Part shown: positions 9,770 to 20,899 of the stretch, piece by piece | Layout of the letters: every line of letters begins with the position of its first letter | Position numbering within the stretch: position 1 is the first letter of the stretch | NCBI GenBank assembly: GCA_022495005.1 | Contig: JAGYXB010001072.1 | Coordinates: 992,001 to 1,056,000, forward strand | Length of the DNA stretch: 64,000 nucleotides | Direction: 5' to 3' | From: Rhyacophila brunnea | Taxonomy: Eukaryota > Arthropoda > Insecta > Trichoptera > Rhyacophilidae | The notes under the pieces: generated by a model | Database searches by the model: none | The model's input: the letters and a program-made list of their open reading frames with translations, nothing else | Told to the model about the DNA's origin: nothing | Made by a program: the position numbers and the translations under genes

Positions 9770-10557
9770 TTAACTCATTTGGTGCTGACAACGCAACGCG
9801 ATTGGCGTGTTTTCATTAGATGGCCATTAGATATACAGTATAACCCCTATTTTGCGTTTTTTAAGGGACTGAAAAAAAAAACCTAATTGGAGGGAAAATG
9901 TAAAAGGGGGGTATTGAAAAAAGAACATTTAAATTTTATGTTTCTAAAAAAATAACGTTTTATTAAAAAACAACATTCAATTTAAATTTTTGTTGAAATT
10001 TTTTTTATTTTTTATTAAAAAAATCATGTATATTAGTTTGTTGCATTTTTGTTTTTTTGTTATGTAATTCTCTTTCAAGACTATTTATAAACATTTAAAA
10101 GTGTCATCTTGAATATCATCAAAGCTTGTAAAGTAGGTTTTTAAGCCCCTGATGAACATCATTGCTTCTTCTTTTGTTGGAATATCAACCTCTTCTTCAT
10201 CAGACAGTTCTTCAGCAGACAAGTCTGCTGGTGTTAAATGACTCAACAATGTCATTAACTTCCACCAAGTCTGATGTCATAACATTGGAGTCAAGGTTTA
10301 CATAATTCTCCAGGGATTGGTCTGAAATCCTTTCCCAGCCTTCTATAACATCACACTGGATATTTTCATATATTTTGAATATTTCCGACGTAAATTGCGG
10401 GAAAGAAAAACGTAAATACATCGGGACTGAAAAAATTACGCGCAATTGCCGGGAAAACGTGAATTTGGGGCACGTAAAAACGAGGTTATACTGTAATTAA
10501 CATGATATTTAAATGTGGTAATTAATTAGTAATTATCTGGTCAGCAGTGAATGTGAT
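9770..10557. mobile_element. small repeat R2, copy 1, split by a Tigger insertion
   Basis: The sequence TTAACTCATTTGGTGCTGAC (9770) through the paired motif GTCAGCAGTGAATGTGAT (about 10540-10557) matches a second copy at 24511-24625 (TTAACTCATTTAGTGCTGAC ... GTCAGCAGTGATTGTGAC). The ends are weak inverted repeats around GTGCTGAC/GTCAGCAG. Copy 1 is interrupted at 9834-10495 by the pogo/Tigger element, whereas copy 2 is uninterrupted there. The superfamily is uncertain. Confidence 0.6.
9836..10493 (-). mobile_element. pogo/Tigger-type DNA transposon relic, 658 bp
   Basis: Ends CAGTATAACCCCTATTTTGC and TTTTTACG..ACGAGGTTATACTG are inverted repeats of the pogo/Tigger CAGTATAACC type, flanked by TA on both sides (9834-9835 and 10494-10495). 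A 77-codon frame on the - strand (10212-10445) includes FKIYENIQCDVIEGWERISD, which resembles the helical C-terminal part of jerky/Tigger transposases where a WxxV/IxxxTxxNC stretch is usual. The DDE core is absent. An uninterrupted paralogous target at about 24575 confirms the insertion point. Confidence 0.85.
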
Positions 10558-10712
10558 AATTATTAAGGTTAATTGCCATATCTTTTGGCTCCATCTCTAT
10601 AGAATAAGGTTTTCTTCAACATCTTGGGTTTTTTCAGTTTCTTATATTTTCATTGTAGGTTTGTGAAGAGGTCATAATCAAAATGTTTATACATCTGAAT
10701 TTTGTTTTTTAG

Positions 10713-10733
10713 ACCATTCAATGGAAAAACTGA
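10713..10733 (+). CDS. VIPAS39: VIPAS39/SPE-39 homologue, terminal exon (last six codons)
   Basis: After the acceptor TTTGTTTTTTAG the reading frame gives Thr-Ile-Gln-Trp-Lys-Asn and TGA. The family ends almost identically (human ...IRWKN), which fixes the end of the gene despite the tiny exon. It joins the previous exon (ending Ala-Ser) in phase 0. A canonical AATAAA lies 61 bases past the stop, in the presumed 3' untranslated region. Confidence 0.9.
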   Translation, partial: TIQWKN

Positions 10734-10793
10734 TCAAAACATACAAATTACTAATTTGAAAGTGGAGAGCGCCTTCCTCAATGCAATGAACAA

Positions 10794-10799
10794 AATAAA
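10794..10799 (+). terminator. probable poly(A) signal of the VIPAS39 gene
   Basis: AATAAA is the first canonical poly(A) hexamer after the VIPAS39 stop codon, 61 bases downstream. It implies a short 3' untranslated region. No cDNA evidence is available from the sequence itself. Confidence 0.5.
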
Positions 10800-10809
10800 T
10801 GGAAAATAT

Positions 10810-12860
10810 GTGTTTTCATAAAAATGGAGATGATATTGTTTATTAATGGTACATTACGATCATTCCTGTAACAATATAGTTATCCATTATATTACATACT
10901 GATGTGATGACATATTACACTTATTAAATATTTTTTATATGAGATAATGTTGATTTATTTAAATATGTAGATAATATAATGCGACTACTGTAAGTGTAGT
11001 TACCCAATAATCAAATAATTGAGGGGATCGGGAGTAAATAATGTTACCTGTCAAATTAATATTAGAACGCAGATTCAGACTGGGCACTAATTGTTGTAAT
11101 ATTTTCCTAAGCAACTAAATTGGGTGAAAAAATAACAGAGAATGTGGTTTATTCATTCATTTATATTGAACATCAAAAGAATAAAAATATTTTTGTTTAA
11201 GTAAAAATATCTAAGTTTCTCAAAATTAATGTGTAATTATTCACTGTTAGACACAATATTTCTATCATCAGTTGCAGATCTGGAGATTTGAGAAATTCTG
11301 AGAAGAAATATCAATTTTTAAATAAAAAGATTTTTTTACCTCGTCTTAAGTCCACTATAAGATTGGTTTGTGGAATCACGTGAATAGACCACCAAACAGT
11401 GCTTATGTTGTATGTAAATATTATGTTGTATGATGTGTAAGGACAGCCTGCAGTGGTAAACCTATTATACACAGCAGAGTGTTTAATAAGTAGTATCGTC
11501 CTGGACAACAAGACCCTGTTTCAGATCCCAGTTGAATCTAATCTGAAACGGAAGGAAAACCTATATCTAAAAAAGCTCTAGACCTTGATTTGAACAGGAA
11601 AATGAATTTCTAGACTGGCTTTTTTAAAGGATTTTTTTTTCATTAAGGAATTTTTTATAGGAAAAGTGGTTGGATGAGTCTTAAAAAATGGCATAATGCT
11701 GCTTCTAATTAATATTTGTACTACTTTCAAATGGCATGCTACCTACTCATTATTATAAATATTTCTTTAGTTTTTTGCATCTAAGTAAGTACATATTCGT
11801 TTGCCACCATTATCAAATTTCTCGTAGAAATTTTACAGTGATTATTTTAACTGATATTAGTATAGGTATATCACCAAAGAATATGGACTATAAATAGAAG
11901 GACTCTTGTACCTGATTTCTATTATGACATTTGAAAATATTTTGTAAGCGCATGGAGCATGGTTAAACTCTACAAATGTTAGGATTGCTAGGTTACCATT
12001 CCGATTGTGTTACATTTGCAACGGCGTCCGTTTTTTATGTTCATTGTGATAACTTACTCGAGTGCAGTTATAAACGGATTTTACATGATTTTTCAAGTAC
12101 TTAAATAATAATTCCGGAGTATAGTATTATTGGCTGCTTATCTACTCATCGTGACGGATTGTCTTTTTTGCAATTTGCTAAATAAATGTCATGGCAGTAG
12201 TGTACTGCAGATGAACCTGCAATGTGTAGTCAATTGTAGCTAATTTCAAATGTTCACCATTTCTCCATTTTTTTTATTGCTTTAATTTCATGGATTTAGG
12301 CTATAATATCTCTTATATGTTTTCAACATCTTTGTACATATATATCAGTAGTTATAAGTACTTTATTTTTTCTAATCTGGGAAAACTTATATTCGGCACT
12401 CGAGATTGGCGAAGAGTCACAAAAAAGGAATCGGGTGTGGGCAGAATTTTTTTTGGGTGAATAACTTGGTTTTAAACCTGAATGTGGGCTAATATTTTTG
12501 AAAGAAAAAATATTTAGATTTACAACAAAATATTAGTCACCGAAGAACATAATAATAAAAAAAGAAAGGGAACCTGTTTATGTTTACGTGCCAAAATATT
12601 CGTAATAGTGAGTGGTATGCAAATGGTGAATATTGGAGGTAAATTATAAATTAGGTACCGCATTATGTGCCTGTTAGTATTAATAATTGATTATTATAAA
12701 TTTACAGACATATAAGTACCTATATATTTTATTTCCGCCCTGCCATGTCCATACATAAAGTGATAGTAACAATAAAATAATAAAATACAATTTCAAATGC
12801 AATAGTTGTTCTTATGCAATGATATGATACATATTGGTGAAACCTCAATAATTACATGCA
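10810..12860. other. AT-rich intergenic stretch
   Basis: About 2 kb of AT-rich sequence downstream of VIPAS39. Open frames are short and unrecognised. A region at 11440-11550 has a weak tRNA-like feel (CAGATCCCAGTTGAATC) but no A-box that I can support. Nothing else is identified. Confidence 0.4.
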
Positions 12861-12864
12861 ATGT

Positions 12865-13185
12865 TTTTTTTTATACAAGCAGAAGAGTTGACCAGTTAAA
12901 CAGACATATTCATTAGAAAAACCGAGGAAAAACTGCAACAAATACGATATTTCTGAATCGACAAGTAGAAAGTATAACCATCCAAAAATACCATGTTGGT
13001 GAGAAAACTGATGACTAGCGATTTACATCACATACTTGTTTTATTAGAAATTTAACAACTTAAAAACGCTCCAGTGAAAATCTATTTTAATGTGACTGTC
13101 ATGCATTTACAATTACAAGATATTACCACCCAAAACCATTTACTGGTGACAAACCATTTGAATCAAATGCTTGTTCATATTATTG
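12865..13185 (+). pseudogene. decayed C2H2 zinc-finger array
   Basis: Three pieces in different frames fit C2H2 fingers in order. SRRVDQLNRHIH (about 12880-12914) looks like a finger helix with its two His. EKPRKNCNKYDISESTSRKY then NH (about 12920-12980) is a linker (TGEKP-like) plus a finger start. HPKPFTGDKPFESNACSYY (about 13127-13184) is another linker and finger start. Stops and frameshifts separate them, so the gene is dead. Spacing and the TG(D/E)KPF linkers are the evidence. It lies back to back with a mariner relic on the other strand and may be a host gene fragment. Confidence 0.5.
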
Positions 13186-13199
13186 ACGACCGTCTGGCT

Positions 13200-13776
13200 G
13201 ACACATTCGCAATATTGCAAGTGTGATGAAGAATTGAAGATTCTTTCGCGCGCCACCAAAATTACCTCGCGTGCCATAGGTTGCCTAATAGGTGCCGGAG
13301 GACATCCCATTTGAATGAGTCCAAAACGTTCAAAAAGACATAAGCGCTTTTCACACGATTTTGTTCGTGGCTTGAGCTTGGGCTTCCTTCGGCATTTTGG
13401 GCACCCAACGAGCACACCTTTGCATACCCCAATTTTTCCCTCAAAATTACTTACTGACGTCTGGGATCAAAATTGCAAGCTCACTGACTGTCGGACGGCG
13501 ATCTTCACCACCTTTATCATTGATTTTCTTCAACAAAACGTCACCAATTGAGGACCTCCTTCCTCTCCCCTCCTCATCATGAACACTCGTTCTACCACTC
13601 AAAAACTCAGTACACCGCTTCCTGACATTCCGCTGGTTCATCACATTACCATAATTGGATGTGAGACGACGATGGATTTCAACAGGGTGGACTCCCGGGT
13701 TGGGAAACCGAATGATTGAACGCACCTCGCAGGCGGAGGGATTCGACAGCGGAGCGTCCATCTCAAAGGGACGCAA
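13200..13776 (-). pseudogene. mariner/SETMAR-type transposase, N-terminal half, frameshifted
   Basis: The 109-codon frame starting at 13776 contains MDAPLSNPSACEVRSIIRF, VHPVEIHRRLTSNYGNVMN and GRTSVHDEEGRGRRSS. These are the first helix-turn-helix and the GRTxVHDEERSGRPS linker that mark mariner transposases of the SETMAR group. After a frame change, EKLGYAKVCSLGAQ (about 13400-13440) continues as the family's LGYRKVCARWVPK. The DD34D catalytic part is not recognisable. The copy is a dead fragment, probably unrelated to the 2144-2278 remnant. Confidence 0.85.
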
Positions 13777-13859
13777 AGGTCATACCATATATTAGTCTAT
13801 GGGTCATACTGAAGCAGCTACCGAGCCGGCTCACCTCTCGTGCTGCCATCTTTTGAGAA

Positions 13860-15640
13860 ATAACATCCGCGTCTCCTAAAATGAATAGAGGTCTATAATT
13901 CTTGGACAACCGTCGTATGTTCATTTTGATTTCTGCATTAAATGTGAATTACGCACAATTTTTTTGATAATATCAAAGAGATTGGACATATTATAGAGAA
14001 TGTACTATTTATTTACCGAAAACTTTTACCGCAATTTTTGCTTCTTTAGAATAAAAGAAGAAGAAATAATTTTTGTGTCAAATTAATTTCACATGGTTTA
14101 TTCAAATAGCAACACTAAAATTCTAAACGTCAGTGGGATTAGTCAATTTGTTTATGACTGGCTGTCTAACGATTGTTAGTTAACTTTTTCGTGAAAATTA
14201 CACGTCGAGGCTTTTCAACAACATACATAGATCATCTTATTATTAGCTGTCATTTGGGTAAGTTTTATATATTGAAACATTCTTGTTACGTGTCGCTTAA
14301 ATAGGTCTCTACATGTGACTGGGTTGGTGTAGTAAATATGACAATTTACCATTTAATAATGTAAGATATAAGCTAATTAGACGAATAATAATGCCTAAAT
14401 AAGCCTGAGCTATTAAATGTGGTGGAAAGACCCGTCTCTGCTGTATGGATGACATTTATATTCTTTAAAACCTCTTAAATATCATTTCACTTTTTGCACA
14501 AATCCTCTTCAATTCACACCAACAATGCTAATTATTGCGTCTGTCTGCCTTCTTCTAGTGCACGCAAATCCTCAAAACAAAATAAAGCTTTTGGAACTGG
14601 TTATAGTTTATTTAGTTAAATATCCTTTTCAAAATACATTATAACGGAATACATTTATTATAGATTAATTATAGGCTCACATTTTTAGTCAACATATTCA
14701 ACAGAAGCCACAATGGAATTGAAAACTTAAAATATTTTAAAATCCCAGTAGAAACAATTAATAATTTCATACCCCTTTGAGAGTTGTTTGGTTAAAAATC
14801 CACATGCGAATACGGTTTTTTCTCGATTTACTGGCGTAAAATTGAATTTGAATCCCATATCAAAGTCTCTAATAGTAGTTATCAACCTGAAGAACAATAT
14901 TATTATAATATTATGTAAGTAAATAAATGGGATGATCAATTTCCAGGTTAATCCAGGAAATGCTGTTTACTGAAGATAAGTACAGTACAGCGTAATGATT
15001 GTCAAAAGATTATTGTTTATTAAATATTGACAATGTGGTGGTTTAAGTCTGGGTGACAACCAGTTAGTAACTGACGGGGTCCGATTGTAAGATGTTAACT
15101 ACTCTCTGTCCGACTTGTTTCACCCGTCCTCGTCGCTGGTATGACCTTCCAGAAACTAGCCAGAAACACTTCAGATAGGCAGGATTATATATATATTTTT
15201 TTTCCACAAAACAATTAAATGTAATATTAGATATTTGCTGTTACTCTGCGTATTTAGGCCAGCAAACACTGGTTCTGGTATGTTTTCAAATACTCCAAAA
15301 AGTGTTGGTATCAAAAAGTATCTAATTGCCTACTTAATAAGTATCTAAATGCCTAAACCCATCAATATCTCAACTTGTAAACATAAGGAATTGCCGCACA
15401 AGTGTCCAAAGAGGTTTAATCTCTTTGCTAGTGTCATAGTTTTGAATTTCCTCGATACACATATTCTATTGAGTAGTGCATGACGATTTCAATACAGCCC
15501 TCTATACAGGACACTCATAGGAAGTGGCATGGTGTTTGTTGACTTTGGCAGGGCTGTTTTTTTAAAATTAATAACTATGTCCCTGCGTTTACGTACAAGG
15601 CAGTTGTTTGTAATTTTGAACAATCACAAACACCCGGGCT
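13860..15640. other. AT-rich intergenic stretch
   Basis: No gene or element end could be supported. Open frames are short and unstructured. Confidence 0.4.
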
Positions 15641-15663
15641 TTGAGAAAATCACATAAATATTG

Positions 15664-15745
15664 TGTCCTCACTGGGAATCGAACCCAGAGCTCCCGGATG
15701 GAAGGCCAGCGCCTTATGCACTGCACCACGAGAGTGGCAGAGCGG
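15664..15745 (-). repeat. degenerate tRNA-like sequence (tRNA-Glu-like), pseudogene or SINE head
   Basis: On the - strand the order is TGGTGCAGTGCATAAGGCGC (A-box-like), an anticodon-arm-like segment with CTGG/CCGG pairing around CTTCCAT, and CTGGGTTCGATTCCCAG (perfect T-arm with B-box). The acceptor stem does not pair well (ACTCTCG against TGAGGAC), so it is not a working tRNA gene. A tRNA pseudogene or the head of an old SINE fits best. Confidence 0.65.
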
Positions 15746-15874
15746 TTGCATGATACGCTTACACGCAGTAGTCTGCAGCTCTGTCATATGTCGTCATCAG
15801 AATATGAAAATTCTCTTGCAATGTTAAAATTACTTAATATACAAGAACTTCTAAATTATTGGGTTTATTCTTAG

Positions 15875-16915
15875 TGAAATTAATATATGTAAAATAACCC
15901 CCTTTTTCTCTATGTAAGTACTTATTTAACGAGTTAAATTTGTAGAGTAACTAACATAGATTGTGCAGTTTCATACACCTAGGTACCAAATTTGATTGAC
16001 TATAATCATAAATGCAGTACTGGTATCCAATTATTTCTAAGAGCGGTTTTACATATCCGATACAAAGTTTACAATGTAACAAATGTACCCTTTTACACGA
16101 AGATACTCTTGTTTAGTAAGTAAACTCAGTATTGGATACGTGCATTCTCTGTATAAATCCACTCTCAATACCAATAAATTTCACTTTTGATTCAGCGTGG
16201 TACATCTTTTTATTAAGTATGGCTAATGCTATCCCATTGGATAGGTAAGAAGTGACTTGCCCTCATCCCGTCACCACCATGCTAGATTTTATTTTTAGAA
16301 TGACTGTGGGTTCCATGCCTAATTGGAATGTATGACTACCATTCGGTGCCTACATGTACAGTCTCTGTGGCTCGCCAATCTTGATGCCGTAGTTAAAGAT
16401 GTCAAAAATGTATCATTATGAATACTAGGTTCCGATAATACCCCTTATTCACCGTAGTGTCAGCTGAGAGGAGATGAACAATGTGTAACCGAAAAGAATA
16501 GTCCACATTTGGACAATTATCCTTGCGGGATTAATAGGTAATATTACTTCCGTAAAATCTATGTATTTAATATATTTTAAAAACTAAAGGGTAATGTGAA
16601 TGTTGTATTGTTTGAGATTTTCATGGTTGTTTATTATCGTATTTGATCTTTAGGTTGTCACCATTTACTATATAGTATACGCTTTCAGCTAAATTCACAT
16701 AGATTTGATGTATACAAATTTTTTGTCAGTTTGTAAAATATTCGGGGCTATTCATTGGTATTAACAGTATGCAGCCATTGAGGTGATGATTAGTATGGAT
16801 CGGTTTGCAGTGGCCATTCTCATTTTCTCACGATTCGTCTCTGTACCAAGCCTGAAACATTGTGGAAAGAACACAGTGATAATACAAATATCTAATACAA
16901 TAATGTGAGTAGGTT
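15875..16915. other. AT-rich intergenic stretch
   Basis: No open frame longer than about 60 codons and no recognisable repeat termini. Confidence 0.4.
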
Positions 16916-16919
16916 GGTC

Positions 16920-17195
16920 ATGGCCCCCACATACTGAAACGGGGCCACAGGTCAGGATCTTTAGCGGGCCCTCCTACATATCACTAATATCAAAGGTAGT
17001 CTGACGCTCTACAGTGTTGTTTTCTAAATGGTGTTCGAGGTCAATAAAAATTCAGTGTATTTTTAGAGATTTTTAACACATTGAATTACGGAGTTGTCGA
17101 GTATCAACACACAATAATCAAAAATTGTATCGTACAACCATATATTTTAAAATGGTTATAGCGACTTTTTTTTTACTATTAGAGCAAATTTAAGA
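16920..17195. repeat. dispersed repeat R1, copy near 17 kb
   Basis: A GC-rich head (ACGGGGCCACAGG, GCGGGCCCTCC, GTCTGACGCTC) is followed by AT-rich blocks including GAGTATCAACACACAATAAT and ATATATTTTAAAATGG and then GCGACTTTTTTT. The same order of blocks is found near 58970-59450, and part of it inside the hAT element at 3230-3340. No coding capacity or clean termini were found, so the class is unknown. Confidence 0.55.
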
Positions 17196-17199
17196 TGTG

Positions 17200-17865
17200 C
17201 ATTTGTTTCAATAATGTGGTACTCGATACTAGGTCTTCTGTGCTATGTGTGTATACTGTCTCTTCCCACAGTGTAGTATAATAAATTTTTCAACATACTC
17301 ATGTTATAGGTATGAATAGATTTATTCTAAAACTGTATTCTTGCTTGCGATTTTATAGTACATACTGTTAGGTAAAGAACTTTCGCGGGGGTCAGGGTGT
17401 AAATATTATAGTATATGCCTGCAAATAATGAGAGATCCGTAGTTCTGCAGACTGCCATTTAGACATCAAACATACAATAGGTATGGCAATACTTAGTAAT
17501 TAATTATAATTGAATTTTCCTGTAGATTCTCATTAGTTATGGCAATATTTGACTCATTATATTCGACTGAATAATATCTCTAATGTTTTTATAAAGGTTA
17601 TTTTGACGAGGCTCAATGAAAACCAGTAATTATACATAAATTATTCATTTATTAGTAGTGATAAGTACACGAAACATGCGGAAAAACTTATACTACCAGA
17701 ATAACATTACATACGAATAACATTGGTGTTAAAATTTATATAAATCAAAGTAATTTTTGCACGATCATTACTAAACATATCCAACGAAATTACAATGCAT
17801 TTCACCAAATTGTATCCATCTTCAATGTATCAATTGATGTTTAGTGGATTGGTATAAATGCATTG
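17200..17865. other. AT-rich intergenic stretch
   Basis: No gene, repeat terminus or structured element that I can support. Confidence 0.4.
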
Positions 17866-17872
17866 TTGTTAA

Positions 17873-18409
17873 CCCTTTACTGCATAGTGTCGCAAATTTG
17901 CGACATTTCAAACTATTTCGATATAGTCAATGCCATCTGTGTAAATTATCAAATACTATCCTTTTTCGATGCCTAGAAAACTGTTTTACCATAAACATCC
18001 TACTTTACCGATTTTGTTTCGACATTTCAAGAAATAAAGCATTTCTGCATTATAGTCTCTGCATTTCTGCTTTGACAGTTGACGAATTCGTATGTACGCG
18101 AAAATCCGCATTTGTAAATAAATAAAAAAAATATACAGAAGATTGAAATTGGTTGAATAAAAATATCTACACATCAAATAAGGTGTGTACATTAGTTTTT
18201 TATAATTGTTTTCATTTGGTTTTGTATTTTGACATACTGAAATTTAAGATTTCCAAATGTCGTAAATCTGCGACACCACGCAGTAACATACAAAATTTAA
18301 TGAAATTTTCGAAAAATATTTTTTTTATTATTTTTCCTTCATTCACAAGGCATTTTGACACCAAGAAAAAATAAAAATTTTCAAAAAAAAAAAATCATGC
18401 AGTAAAGGG
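17873..18409. mobile_element. piggyBac-like MITE, 537 bp, TTAA target
   Basis: Ends CCCTTTACTGCAT and ATGCAGTAAAGGG are inverted repeats (the left has one extra base context, CATAG) and abut TTAA on both sides (17869-17872 and 18410-18413). TTAA duplications with CCC..GGG ends are typical of piggyBac elements. An 18-base palindrome TGTCGCAAATTTGCGACA (17888-17905) near the left end and its imperfect partner TGTCGTAAATCTGCGACA (18258-18275) are subterminal repeats. The open frames spanning it show no transposase similarity. Confidence 0.85.
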
Positions 18410-18419
18410 TTAAAATGAC

Positions 18420-18665
18420 TGTAAAATAACTTAAAACAATTAATACACGCTGGTATTTTTTCAATACACACAGCGTACAATGGGTGGCAAAATGTATAGT
18501 TTTTTTTCTCGTCATTAATTACATACAGCGTATTGTCATTAGATCTTGTAAACCTCACAAATCCAAAACAACCATTTATTTAGAGGCAGTAAATAAATGC
18601 TGTCTAAAATTTATGTTCTAAATTTAAAAAAATGAAAATAAAGAACAAACTGTATTTATTAGGTT
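18420..18665. other. AT-rich spacer
   Basis: Short spacer between two MITEs with no recognisable features. Confidence 0.4.
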
Positions 18666-18667
18666 TA

Positions 18668-19052
18668 TACCCCGTTTACACGTGCATAGTTATAAAATGT
18701 ATGGGGAGACATGTATTATCCTGTAATTGGCAAGATTGCATGCATGAATCAAACAAGTTTGGACAGTTCTGAATTCAATGCGCAAGTGAGATTATTTTCG
18801 ATCTGCGCCTGTGCAGTAGAGCGATAGGGGCAAACATGCCGGTAATAAAACGAATTACTCATTTTGAGCTTAAACGATTTTCAATACAACCTGTCAGATC
18901 GTACTATAAAATGACAACATCGCGCCTCGCTTACTCTTGAAGAATGAGAGTGGAGAAACAGTAACACTTTTACGTGTAAACAGTTATTGTCATGATAGTT
19001 TAAAATAAGCACTATTGCCGACAGTAATTCCATGCACGTGTACAGGCGCTAT
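18668..19052. mobile_element. MITE with ACACGTGCAT inverted ends, about 385 bp
   Basis: The left end TACCCCGTTTACACGTGCAT and the reverse complement of the right end (ATAGCGCCTGTACACGTGCAT, from 19031-19052) agree over about 20 bases with a few changes. The unit is short and non-coding, with a GC-richer interior containing CTTACTCTTGAAGAATGAG. A target duplication is not obvious beyond AT-rich dinucleotides, so the superfamily is open. Confidence 0.6.
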
Positions 19053-19059
19053 TACAATG

Positions 19060-19975
19060 TTTTTCATTGTATGGACACAATTTAGGATGTATTTGTGGAT
19101 TCATCTTTGAAATGATAAGCGTGAAATAATTTTACATGTCAAATATTCGATAATACTACTTAATGTATTCAATAAAAATCTAATTTTTAATTAAAATGAG
19201 ATTTACAAGATAAACCGATGCTATGTAAAACATTCAGTTAACAGCAACTGATAGAGAAACTATTCTAAATTACAGAATATTACTAGGTGAAAAATGTACA
19301 ATAATTTATTACAGGGTAAATATGTCGTATCACACATTGTTGATATATATTTATCATTATGGAAATAGATTGAGATTGTCCTGACAAGAGCATTCTGAGG
19401 AATCCCTTTTTCTGTCAAAAGACAACATGCTTTTTTCCATAAAATCAACGCTATCGAATGAGAGCAAGTACTCTATGGAATTTGAATTAAAATTTTAATA
19501 GATTCAAGTTTTGTACTTTTCCTTTTAAACCCTTATTACGATCCAGCTTATGCTTACGCCTTAAACTAAAAGCATCTTCTTGCAGAGTGCACTCATCAAT
19601 GGCAAATGTACAATAGACACAAAATACAGTTAATTACAATTTATATACCTAATTCATACATTACAATGTCTTGGAAACATTATTACCAGGTAAAGAATTA
19701 CTCATGAAGGGAAAACGCCTCAAAAATGTCGACAAACGATTCAGATTTTTATACCATCGATATGTGTTAAAATCACAGAACATGCGTCTATTTAAGAAAA
19801 TCTTCACAAAACGAATTTCTCTTGATAGAAATATGGTGTTCCTCATAATATTCTAGTTGAAACAATTTACACAATGATAAATGTGTCTTTACGGTACGGC
19901 ATATTTACCAATTACAGTGCTTATAAACAAAATCACAATATAATATTTCTTGTCATTATCAACGTTGACATTGAA
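19060..19975. other. AT-rich region downstream of CNOT9
   Basis: Contains no recognised element. Overlapping 61-codon frames on both strands near 19661-19856 have no family resemblance. Part may be alternative 3' untranslated sequence of CNOT9 if the proximal poly(A) signal is skipped. Confidence 0.35.
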
Positions 19976-19977
19976 AT

Positions 19978-19983
19978 TTTATT
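19978..19983 (-). terminator. probable poly(A) signal of CNOT9
   Basis: On the - strand AATAAA begins 36 bases past the CNOT9 stop codon (TTTATT on the + strand). It would give a very short 3' untranslated region. Confidence 0.35.
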
Positions 19984-20019
19984 ATGGAATTAGAATTCCA
20001 AAGGATGATTCTCAAAATG

Positions 20020-20895
20020 TTATTGAGCCGGACTCGCCGATTGTTGCTGAGTCTCCAAATTCTTAATGAGTTGAGCGAGCCAGTGTTTTGTCGACTTGTC
20101 TTCTTGCAGACATATTGTGAAAGTCGTATCCCGCAGCTGGTCCGGTAAACACTGTCGCAAGGCCTCCCTCGCTCTAGGATTGTCTGAAAGTCTTAAATAA
20201 CATCTCACAACGTGCTTCAATAGTCTCGCTGAGGGGTCCTTGGCGAGCGACAGAACCATTTTGCCAAGAATCATAGCTACATGTGAAAATCTGTCATAAG
20301 TTTGACATATATAACTCAATCCACTGTCGTCCAAAAGAATTTTTTGTAAAATGAATGTAGCAACCGTTTTAGAGAGCTCTGATCCGTTTTCCATTATGCG
20401 TAAGCACAGGGGAATAATTTCTGTTGACAGTAAGAATGTGATGACTTCTTGTTCGTCAGTTTTCACCAATGCACCAATCACACCGAGACTGGTAAGGCGT
20501 AAATATTCAAATGGCCTTGTTTTCGATACAGTGTGTAAGAATGGATATAAAAATAGTGGGATATGTGCTTGTAAAAATACTGATCGAGTCTCAGGGTGCG
20601 ACGCCACACATTGCATCAATGCCAAGGCATTGCAAACTCGATTACTTTGATGAGCAGTCAGCGTTGGCGGAATCATAGCGACGTAAATATTTGTAATCTC
20701 TTGAAGTAACGCAGAGATTGTTCCGAATGAGTGCCATAGAACTGGCGCGAGATCTGGAACGACTTCCCGCTTCTTGCTGAGTTCCAGAAGAGCATTTTCT
20801 CTTGTTTTTGGACTGCACAATTCCAATACCCACTGATAAATTTTGTCCAGATCAGCGGCCGACTGTAGGTTTGCGGGACTCGGTAAAGTGCTCAT
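20020..20895 (-). CDS. CNOT9: CCR4-NOT complex subunit CNOT9 (Rcd-1), complete and intronless
   Basis: This 291-residue protein is CNOT9/Rcd-1, an armadillo-repeat subunit of the CCR4-NOT deadenylase complex, which shortens mRNA poly(A) tails. In the family it binds CNOT1 and the tryptophan pockets of GW182. The reading frame spans almost the whole family length (human about 299), from [20 protein letters not shown] through [40 protein letters not shown], and [20 protein letters not shown] to [10 protein letters not shown]. The core is nearly identical to the human protein. The N-terminus and tail differ, as do a few normally constant spots (IYVAMIPP for [22 protein letters not shown] near the end). 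The start is fixed by an in-frame TAA 12 bases upstream. There are no introns. It could be a functional retrogene or an ancestral single-exon gene. No adjoining poly(A) tract or target duplication was seen. Confidence 0.96.
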   Translation of the reverse strand: MSTLPSPANLQSAADLDKIYQWVLELCSPKTRENALLELSKKREVVPDLAPVLWHSFGTISALLQEITNIYVAMIPPTLTAHQSNRVCNALALMQCVASHPETRSVFLQAHIPLFLYPFLHTVSKTRPFEYLRLTSLGVIGALVKTDEQEVITFLLSTEIIPLCLRIMENGSELSKTVATFILQKILLDDSGLSYICQTYDRFSHVAMILGKMVLSLAKDPSARLLKHVVRCYLRLSDNPRAREALRQCLPDQLRDTTFTICLQEDKSTKHWLAQLIKNLETQQQSASPAQ

Positions 20896-20899
20896 ATTT

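Noticed and set aside
15664..15745. Functional tRNA-Glu gene
   Set aside because: The acceptor stem does not pair and the anticodon loop has the wrong length, so it was listed only as a tRNA-like remnant.
20351..20650. 99-codon open frame on the + strand
   Set aside because: It lies wholly inside CNOT9 on the opposite strand and is a shadow of that conserved coding region.
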